A stretch of 64,000 nucleotides of DNA, from the NCBI RefSeq assembly GCF_001427905.1, contig NZ_LMEF01000029.1, forward strand, positions 1 through 64,000, given 5' to 3'. A program made the position numbers and the translations under genes. Below are positions 57,406-64,000 of the stretch, in pieces. Source of the DNA: Flavobacterium sp. Root420 (GTDB lineage Bacteria; Bacteroidota; Bacteroidia; Flavobacteriales; Flavobacteriaceae). The notes beneath the pieces are model-generated. The model searched no databases. It saw nothing but the letters and a program-made list of their open reading frames with translations, and was not told the DNA's origin. The first letter of the stretch is position 1. Each line of letters opens with the position of its first letter.

Positions 57406-57888
57406 TTACTTTCCCAGATTGGCTACCCATATATTTCCATATTTTCCAGCACCCATCTCAACATAATCGATGCTCATAATAGCTTTACAATGGTCTTCGC
57501 TATTTTTCCATCCTATTACAACTTCTGCAGGAGTATTATAATTACGGGCAATTACTTCGCCAACGTACGTGCCGGTATAGCCAAGAGCAAAAGCTCTTTG
57601 TATGGGACTTGTACCTTCCGGAGATATGTGCGAAAAAAAATCTCGTACATTCATATCATGGGCATAATTGACCGCAGTTTGTGTTAATATCGAATTGCTC
57701 ACCAATGGGGGGACAGGAGGCATGTCATCAGCACCACATTTACAACCGGTCGTTCTAAGTTTGTTTATTTCGATTAAAACAGAGTCTGTAACATTTGTAT
57801 CAATAACAACAGGAGTATCATTATCGTTATCACACGAGATAAATAATAAGGTGGTCAGAGTGATGTAAATAAAATGTTTTAAAGTCAT
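57406..57888 (-). CDS. CAP-domain (SCP-like) lipoprotein
   Basis: The 160-residue protein has a lipobox (LLFISC), then one CAP domain: VLIEINKLRTTGCKCG, LTQTAVNYAHDMNVRDFFSH with the conserved His, IQRAFALGYTGTYVGEVIAR, EVVIGWKNSEDHCKAIM and EMGAGKYGNIWVANLGK. Bacterial CAP proteins are secreted and often of unknown role. Metal-binding His/Glu positions are kept. It is transcribed away from the second susC. Confidence 0.9.
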   Translation of the reverse strand: MTLKHFIYITLTTLLFISCDNDNDTPVVIDTNVTDSVLIEINKLRTTGCKCGADDMPPVPPLVSNSILTQTAVNYAHDMNVRDFFSHISPEGTSPIQRAFALGYTGTYVGEVIARNYNTPAEVVIGWKNSEDHCKAIMSIDYVEMGAGKYGNIWVANLGK

Positions 57889-58268
57889 AGCAATCGATTA
57901 TTAATTTATAAATGTAAAGATATTCGTTTTTTTATTTTTAAGACTTCTTCATATACAGGTGCAATAATTTAGGTACACTCTCAAATTATTAAGGAGCTTA
58001 AAATCAATTTATGGTTCGAATTCCTTATCGCTCACCAAGAAACTCCCTAACAAATTAAAGATTTTTTAATGTCTCTTTTTTAATTTTCTCAGAACATTTA
58101 CAATGCATCACCCTTAAGGATAAAGGATACAATTTTAACAGTAAAATTCCAAGTTTTTTATAAATGTATAACCTACACCTCTTCAAATATGTCATTTGTC
58201 GAAATAATGATTTGTTTACAGAAGGTATTCTTAAGTTTAACATGATATTAACTTAAAAAACAACCAAT
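57889..58268. other. Intergenic region upstream of second susC
   Basis: This 380-base divergent region should hold the promoter of the second SusCD unit. I find no CCCCTT/CCCCTCTTG boxes, no exact TAnnTTTG and no sigma/anti-sigma genes next to it. A 62-codon reverse frame at 58055-58243 has no supporting feature. Confidence 0.4.
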
Positions 58269-61200
58269 ATGATTAAGGACGTACTAAAATTACTGTCTGT
58301 GATATGCTTATTCGGATTTACAGGTCTGCAAGCACAAACAACAGTAAAAGGAACGATAACAGATGCCGCGAGCGGAATTCCGGTTCCTGGAGCAAATGTT
58401 ATTGTTAAAGGAACAAATACAAGTGCATCATCAGATTTTGATGGGAAGTATAGTATAGCAGTTCCAAATAAATCAGCAGTTTTGATTTTTACTTATGTGG
58501 GCTCCGCACCACAAGAAGTAGCAGTAGGAACACAAACTACAATTGATGTAGCTTTGGGTGCAGCTACACAACAGTTAGGAGAAGTAGTAGTAACAGCTCT
58601 TGGTATTAAAAGAGAGAAAAAGGCGATTACGTATTCTGCTCAAAACGTTGCCGTAGACGAACTTTCAGAGGCGAGATCATTAAACGTTGCCAACTCACTT
58701 TCAGGTAAAGTTGCCGGTCTTAACTTCTCTACAACATCAAATGGTGTTGGTAGTTCATCGAGAATTACATTAAGGGGTAACAGATCTCTTAACGGAAACA
58801 ATCAGCCTCTGTATGTAGTAGATGGTGTACCAATTAGTAACGGTACAACAACAACAAATCCTGATATTGATACAGGAGGAACTACACAGCCAGATGGTAT
58901 TTCAAACATTAACCCGGAAGATATTGCTTCGATGACAGTTCTTAAAGGACCTTCTGCTGCGGCTCTTTACGGTTCCAGAGCGAGTAACGGGGTTATCGTA
59001 ATTACAACAAAATCTGGTAAAGCAGGAAAAACATCGGTTTCGTTATCAACTAATTTTATGGCCTCATCTGCTTATAATTTGATGAATTTACAAAATGAAT
59101 ACGGTCAGGGAACAAATGGTGTTTACAACCCAACTTCCAGTTCAAGCTGGGGAGGGAAATTAGACGGAAGCCAGGTTTCAAACTGGCAGTTAGTTCGTAA
59201 TCCAAATTATGCAGGACCGGCTACACAAAGTTATTCTCCACAACCAAATAACGTTATTGATTTTTATAAAACAGGTTATAATTTAGCGAATACCTTAACT
59301 GTTACGGCAGGAAATGAAAAAGCGCAAGGTTATTTCTCTTATACAAATACACGTGCTGAAGGTATTGTGGGCGGGAATCAATTAGACAGACATAATCTTA
59401 ATTTAAGATTGACAAGTAAACTATCTGATAAATTATCATTAGATGTAAAAACAAATTATATCATTCAGGATATCGATAATTTATTGAGAACCGGAGAAGA
59501 ATCTATTGGTACATCAGCTTATTTACTGCCTCGTAGTATTGCGTATAATGATTACAGAAATTATGAATACACCGATGCTGCAGGACAAAAACAAATGAAT
59601 TATTTTATCGATGAAACTGGAGCGCCAGGAGGAAACCCATTCTGGTCTGCGTTAAGAGATGATTCACGTACAGATAAAAGAAACAGATTTATTGGTTTAG
59701 CTTCTCTTAAATATGAATTTACAAAAACACTAAGTTTACAAGGTAGAGCTGGTTTAGACCAAATGACAAACAAAAATGTTAGAAACCGATATGCTACAGT
59801 TGCATTTAACAATAACTTAGGTTCATACAGCGAATCGTATGAAACGGTAAGCGAATTGAATATTGATGCTTTACTTTCTTACAATGAAAAATTTGGAGAT
59901 TTTTCTGTTGGACTTAATGGAGGTGCAAGTTCACTACAGCAAAACAGTTCAGCTTTAAATTCAGGAGGAGTTTTAAGTAAGAGAAACTTTTTTGCCTTGT
60001 CTAACGTGCAGACCATTCAATCTACATCTACATCTTCAGAAAAAAGAATTAATTCAGTTTATGCCTTTGGCCAACTTGGTTTTAAAAACTATTTATTCTT
60101 AGATTTAACTGCCAGAAATGACTGGTCTTCTACTTTGCCTACTGATTATTTTTATCCTTCTGTAGGTCTTTCAGCTGTCATTTCTGACATGGTTAAATTA
60201 CCTGAAGTAATTAGTTTTGCAAAATTAAGAGCTTCTTACGCACAGGTTGGAAACGATACAGATCCTTACCAAACACAACAAAGATTCTCCTATATTGGTG
60301 GAAATGGCGGTATGTTATACGGACAAACAACGGCTGCAAATCCTAACTTAAAACCAGAAATATCTTCTTCAACAGAGTTTGGTGCAGATGTTAGATTCTT
60401 TAATAATCGTTTAGGTTTAGATTTCACCTACTTTAATACATTAACAGATAACCAAATTTTCTATATCAATACTCCTGAGTCTTCTTCATATTCAAGAGCT
60501 ATCGTAAATGGCGGGGATATTGAAAATAAAGGTATTGAGCTTACACTTACTGCAACTCCTATTCAAACAGAAAATTTTAGCTGGGATATTACAGCAAACT
60601 ATGCTTCTTATAAATCAAAAGTAAAATCTATTTTTGAAGGAAGAGATGAATTAGTTCTTGGCGAAGGACGTTTAGTTAGAAGTAAAGTTGTTGTAGGCGG
60701 TGAATACGGTGATTTATACATTAAAGGTTTCCAAAGAAATGATGATGGTAAAATTATTGTAAACAGTGCAGGTCTTCCATTAGCAACAAACGGTTTTGAT
60801 GTTCGTGCGGGTAACTTTAATCCAGACTGGACTGGAGGTTTAAAAAACAACTTTAAATACAAAGATTTCAATTTCAGTTTCTTAGTTGATTTTAGAATTG
60901 GCGGAGAAGTTATTTCATATACTCAGGCCAGACAAGCAGGTTTAGGGGTTAGTGATATTACTTTGCCAGGAAGAGAAGGAGGTATCATTGTTGATGGTGT
61001 TGTTGCAGGAGCAGGCGGAACTTATACTCCAAATACAACAAGTATTACATCTGAACAATACTGGACAGCAATCGGACAAAGAACACCTGTGGCAGAACCT
61101 TTTATTTATGATGCAACAAACATCAGATTAAGAGAGCTTGTTTTTGGATATTCATTACCAAAACGTGTATTAGGCAACACAGGTTTTACAAGTATTGACT

Positions 61201-61355
61201 TTTCATTGGTAGGAAGAAATTTATTCTTCTTTGTAAATAAAGCTAAATATTTTGATCCGGAAGCGGGCGCTGGTACAGGAAACTTACAAGGTATAGAATC
61301 TTTCAACATTCCTTCAACGAGAGATTATGGAGTTAATGTTAAATTCGGATTTTAA
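58269..61355 (+). CDS. SusC/RagA-family TonB-dependent transporter (second)
   Basis: The 1028-residue product has a signal peptide (to GLQAQ), then a carboxypeptidase-like domain (VKGTITDAASGIPVPGANVI), TonB-box-like LGEVVVTALGIKREKKAITY, and the plug (LSGKVAGLNFSTTS, ITLRGNRSLNGNNQPLYVVD, ASMTVLKGPSAAALYGSRAS). The barrel ends in YGVNVKFGF. The ALGIKREKK variant is common in RagA-like transporters that may import peptides or glycans. It is 18 bases before the susD-like gene. Confidence 0.96.
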   Translation: MIKDVLKLLSVICLFGFTGLQAQTTVKGTITDAASGIPVPGANVIVKGTNTSASSDFDGKYSIAVPNKSAVLIFTYVGSAPQEVAVGTQTTIDVALGAATQQLGEVVVTALGIKREKKAITYSAQNVAVDELSEARSLNVANSLSGKVAGLNFSTTSNGVGSSSRITLRGNRSLNGNNQPLYVVDGVPISNGTTTTNPDIDTGGTTQPDGISNINPEDIASMTVLKGPSAAALYGSRASNGVIVITTKSGKAGKTSVSLSTNFMASSAYNLMNLQNEYGQGTNGVYNPTSSSSWGGKLDGSQVSNWQLVRNPNYAGPATQSYSPQPNNVIDFYKTGYNLANTLTVTAGNEKAQGYFSYTNTRAEGIVGGNQLDRHNLNLRLTSKLSDKLSLDVKTNYIIQDIDNLLRTGEESIGTSAYLLPRSIAYNDYRNYEYTDAAGQKQMNYFIDETGAPGGNPFWSALRDDSRTDKRNRFIGLASLKYEFTKTLSLQGRAGLDQMTNKNVRNRYATVAFNNNLGSYSESYETVSELNIDALLSYNEKFGDFSVGLNGGASSLQQNSSALNSGGVLSKRNFFALSNVQTIQSTSTSSEKRINSVYAFGQLGFKNYLFLDLTARNDWSSTLPTDYFYPSVGLSAVISDMVKLPEVISFAKLRASYAQVGNDTDPYQTQQRFSYIGGNGGMLYGQTTAANPNLKPEISSSTEFGADVRFFNNRLGLDFTYFNTLTDNQIFYINTPESSSYSRAIVNGGDIENKGIELTLTATPIQTENFSWDITANYASYKSKVKSIFEGRDELVLGEGRLVRSKVVVGGEYGDLYIKGFQRNDDGKIIVNSAGLPLATNGFDVRAGNFNPDWTGGLKNNFKYKDFNFSFLVDFRIGGEVISYTQARQAGLGVSDITLPGREGGIIVDGVVAGAGGTYTPNTTSITSEQYWTAIGQRTPVAEPFIYDATNIRLRELVFGYSLPKRVLGNTGFTSIDFSLVGRNLFFFVNKAKYFDPEAGAGTGNLQGIESFNIPSTRDYGVNVKFGF

Positions 61356-61372
61356 TTAAAAAAAGAGACATC

Positions 61373-62962
61373 ATGAAATATAGTTTTAAAATAAAAACAT
61401 TAGGAGCTGCATTAATGACAGCTGTTATTTTGTCAGGTTGTAATAGCGATTTTGATGAAATAAACACAGATCCTAATTCGCTTACTGAAGATCAGTTAGA
61501 TGCTACGCTGGCAGGACCATCATTTGCATCTGCAATTTATGCAGGTATTCACAACGGATCTTACTCATCACCAAGTGGTATAGATGATCAGGGAACCTGG
61601 GGTATTGCAACGGGTATTTTATCGTCAACTTTTATTCACTATTTAAATTGTGGATATGGTACGGAGAGAAATGCGTTTGTAAATGGATACGAAGGCCGTG
61701 GATGGACAAGATTTTATACCGTTGCTGTGCCCGCTTTAAACAATGCTGTTAAAGCATCTGAAGGAAACGCCGAAGCTTTGGCAATTCTTAAAATTTGGAA
61801 AGTTTTCATGTACAATCAAATGGTAGATGCTTACGGGCCAATTCCATATACTGAAGCAGGAAACGGTAAAGAAAAAGTACCTTATGATAGTGTAGAATCT
61901 ATTTACGAAGACTTTTTTAAATTACTAGACGAAGCAAATACTACTTTAAGTAGTTCTCCTTTAACAACAGTGGCTTCTTTTCAGCCAAATGATCGTTTAT
62001 ATGCTGGTAATGTTGCTAACTGGAGAGTATTTGGAAACAGTTTAAGATTACGTTTGGCATTAAGAATTTCTGATATTCAGCCAGATAAAGCAAAAACACA
62101 AGCTGAAGCTGCTGTAGCTGCAGGTGTTATGCAAACTAACGAGCAGGGGGCCTTCTTTAAAGCAAGTAATATTACTCCAAACAATTTAAACATGATTGTA
62201 AACAGCTGGGGTTATACGATGACAGCTTCTATGGAAAGTATACTTGTTGGATATAATGATCCAAGGTTAGCAAAATGGTTTGCTAAAATTGATACGGGTG
62301 TTTATCGTGGTCAGCCTGTTGGAGGTTTAGAAGATCAGTTTGGAACTACTAAATTTTCTGCTTTTAACAATGATATTATGGGGAATGGTGCTGCAGGAAA
62401 CCTTAGTGAAAGTAAAAATATTGAAGTATTCATGGCTTCTGAAAACTATTTCAGCAGAGCAGAAGGTGCTTTGAACGGATGGAACATGGGTGGAAGTGCT
62501 CAAAGTTTGTATGAAGAAGGTATCAGAATGTCTTTAAGACAATGGGGAATTACAGATACGGCAACAATCAATGCTTATGTGGCCGGAAATACATTACCAA
62601 CATTACCAAACATCTTAACAGTTTATCCAACTTTAGACTTACAAGATATACCTGTAAAATTGCCTGTTGCATGGTCAGCTGCAGCTGCAAATCAACGTAC
62701 ACAAATTGCGGTTCAAAAGTATTTGGCAATTTTCCCTGAATCCTGGGAGTCCTGGGCAGATTTACGCCGAAGTGATGCAAAAGTAATCTATCCTGTTCTT
62801 AATACAGATAATAATGATGCCGGAGTTGGTAAAAGCCTAATGAAAAGAATTATTTATACAACAAATGAATATTCTTCTAATAAAGATGCTGTTACAGACG
62901 CAATCACAAAACTTAAAGGTCCCGATACCGGAGGAACTAAACTTTGGTGGGATACTAAATAA
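61373..62962 (+). CDS. SusD/RagB-like lipoprotein (second)
   Basis: The 529-residue lipoprotein has lipobox VILSGC followed by NSDFDEINTDPNSLT, typical of the SusD-like group with DPN at the mature start. Helical blocks include AILKIWKVFMYNQMVDAYG and NDRLYAGNVANWRVFGNSLR. SENYFSRAEGALNGWNMGG and SWESWADLRRSD mark the C-terminal half. It pairs with the transporter upstream and is followed by a terminator hairpin. Confidence 0.94.
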   Translation: MKYSFKIKTLGAALMTAVILSGCNSDFDEINTDPNSLTEDQLDATLAGPSFASAIYAGIHNGSYSSPSGIDDQGTWGIATGILSSTFIHYLNCGYGTERNAFVNGYEGRGWTRFYTVAVPALNNAVKASEGNAEALAILKIWKVFMYNQMVDAYGPIPYTEAGNGKEKVPYDSVESIYEDFFKLLDEANTTLSSSPLTTVASFQPNDRLYAGNVANWRVFGNSLRLRLALRISDIQPDKAKTQAEAAVAAGVMQTNEQGAFFKASNITPNNLNMIVNSWGYTMTASMESILVGYNDPRLAKWFAKIDTGVYRGQPVGGLEDQFGTTKFSAFNNDIMGNGAAGNLSESKNIEVFMASENYFSRAEGALNGWNMGGSAQSLYEEGIRMSLRQWGITDTATINAYVAGNTLPTLPNILTVYPTLDLQDIPVKLPVAWSAAAANQRTQIAVQKYLAIFPESWESWADLRRSDAKVIYPVLNTDNNDAGVGKSLMKRIIYTTNEYSSNKDAVTDAITKLKGPDTGGTKLWWDTK

Positions 62963-63008
62963 TTAATTTGGTTGAGTAAAGACAAACACATTCTTTACTT
63001 AAAAACGC

Positions 63009-63038
63009 AAAAGGAGAGGAAACTCTCCTTTTGTTTTA
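63009..63038 (+). terminator. Terminator after the second susD
   Basis: AAAAGGAGAG (63009-63018) pairs with CTCTCCTTTT (63023-63032) around GAAA, followed by GTTTTA. It lies only 15 bases before the next gene and may act as partial attenuation between SusCD and the enzyme genes. Confidence 0.75.
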
Positions 63039-63053
63039 TATAAAAGTTAGATT

Positions 63054-64000
63054 ATGAATTTAAAAAAATATTGCTTGATTGTTTTATTAGTTTCTGTTTT
63101 TCTAGCTTGTAAATCAATTAAAAGCGAACCTAAAGCAGTTAATATTACCCAAAATTATATTACCGAAAATCCGGTAACGGCGGCTAGTCATGCATCAACA
63201 TTAGTTGAATTAGAACCCAATATACTTTTGGCAGCCTGGTTTGGCGGGAAATATGAAGGTGCAAAAGATGTCGGTATTTATATTTCATCTTATAAAGAAA
63301 AAAAATGGTCAGCTCCTAAAAAAATAGTAAATCCTTTAATAAAAGAAGGTGATACCCTGCCATGTTGGAATCCGGTTTTGTTTAAAAGTAAAAGTCACAA
63401 TTTATATTTATTTTATAAAGTGGGGAAAAATCCGAGAGAATGGTTTGGTGCTATGATCGTTTCAAAAGATGACGGAAACACCTGGAGCAATGCTAAATAT
63501 CTACCAAAAGGAATATTAGGGCCAATCAGAAATAAACCAATCGAAACAAGTCCGGGAATTATTTTATGTGGAAGCAGTACCGAAAGCATTAATGATAATA
63601 AATGGCGGGTATTTATAGAAACCTATACAGAAGCAACTGATAGTTGGCGTATAACAGATATTCAGGATAAGAAAAACTTTGATATTATTCAGCCAACATT
63701 CCTGGTTCATTCAGATAAAGAAATTCAAATTTTATCCCGAAGCAGGCATAATAAATTAATTTCAAGCTGGTCGTATGATTACGGCAAAACATGGCAACGA
63801 ACGGATAGTATTAAGGTTGTTAACTCAAATTCAGGAATTGATGCTGTAACATTGTCTAATAAATCATTTTTATTAGTGAATAATCCTCTAAAAATGGGAA
63901 AAGACTGGTTTAATGGCCGAAATGTTTTAGATGTAGAATATTCAAAAGATGGTGTGCATTGGAAAAAGATATTTAATCTGGAAAACCAATCGGAAGGTGA
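63054..64000 (+). CDS. Sialidase-like (BNR) lipoprotein, 3' end beyond window
   Basis: The frame is open from the ATG at 63054 to the window end (315 codons seen). It starts MNLKKYCLIVLLVSVFLACK, a lipoprotein signal. The mature part is a beta-propeller with Asp-box-like motifs (VSKDDGNTWSNA, WSYDYGKTWQRT, EYSKDGVHWKK) and the opening SHASTLVELEPNILLAAWFG. This matches the sialidase-like family (BNR_2) common in PULs, where the activity is often not on sialic acid. It probably belongs to the second PUL. Confidence 0.88.
   Translation, partial: MNLKKYCLIVLLVSVFLACKSIKSEPKAVNITQNYITENPVTAASHASTLVELEPNILLAAWFGGKYEGAKDVGIYISSYKEKKWSAPKKIVNPLIKEGDTLPCWNPVLFKSKSHNLYLFYKVGKNPREWFGAMIVSKDDGNTWSNAKYLPKGILGPIRNKPIETSPGIILCGSSTESINDNKWRVFIETYTEATDSWRITDIQDKKNFDIIQPTFLVHSDKEIQILSRSRHNKLISSWSYDYGKTWQRTDSIKVVNSNSGIDAVTLSNKSFLLVNNPLKMGKDWFNGRNVLDVEYSKDGVHWKKIFNLENQSEG

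Noticed and set aside
58055..58243. 62-codon reverse frame before the second susC
   Set aside because: No recognisable domain, signal or ribosome-binding context; it falls in the expected promoter region.

Overview
The window looks like a chromosomal segment of a Flavobacterium-like member of the Bacteroidota. The evidence is the low G+C content, SusC/SusD pairs, C-terminal type IX secretion (T9SS) sorting domains, a hybrid two-component regulator, and promoters of the TTG / TAnnTTTG type. No phage, transposase, integrase or CRISPR array was seen.

Layout. Positions 1-383 are the end of an rRNA operon: 5S rRNA, terminator, tRNA-Phe(GAA), tRNA-Leu(TAA), terminator. Positions 712-4326 hold a leftward cluster of a surface protein, a T9SS-sorted protein and a 59-residue Pro-rich membrane protein that is easy to miss. 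Positions 4870-8372 carry signalling genes: a four-PAS histidine kinase with an overlapping receiver protein, and a LytTR regulator. Positions 9157-47207 are a very large polysaccharide utilization locus (PUL), interrupted only by a nucleosidase gene. In order it encodes an O-acetylesterase, GH5, GH39, a BNR_4 propeller, a LacZ-type GH2, a hybrid two-component regulator (HTCS), DUF2264, GH88/GH105, SusC, SusD, a GH128-like multidomain T9SS protein, GH16, GH43, a second GH2, GH78 and a second DUF2264 protein.

Positions 47350-56300 are accessory and stress genes: a divergent HxlR regulator/SDR pair with twin operators, a LytS/LytR-type pair, a small conserved protein, a frameshifted outer-membrane barrel gene, ChrA and DoxX, an AraC regulator with a membrane domain, and an alpha/beta hydrolase lipoprotein. 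Positions 56313-57888 hold a GH12 endoglucanase lipoprotein and a CAP-domain lipoprotein. Positions 58269-64000 start a second PUL: SusC, SusD, and a sialidase-like lipoprotein cut by the window end.

How it may work (inference). The large PUL combines predicted activities on rhamnose, uronic acid, beta-galactose or beta-1,3-linked backbones, and acetyl groups, and it has no sulfatase. A rhamnosylated, glucuronidated beta-1,3-linked glycan such as a type II arabinogalactan fits better than sulfated ulvan. Endo-enzymes (GH16, GH128-like) and SusCD would act at the surface, and the exo-enzymes in the periplasm. The HTCS is expected to sense the oligosaccharide. Two promoters, before the LacZ-type GH2 and before susC, share a CCCCTT ... 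CCCCTCTTG arrangement in which the second box supplies the -33 TTG. This is the best candidate HTCS operator.
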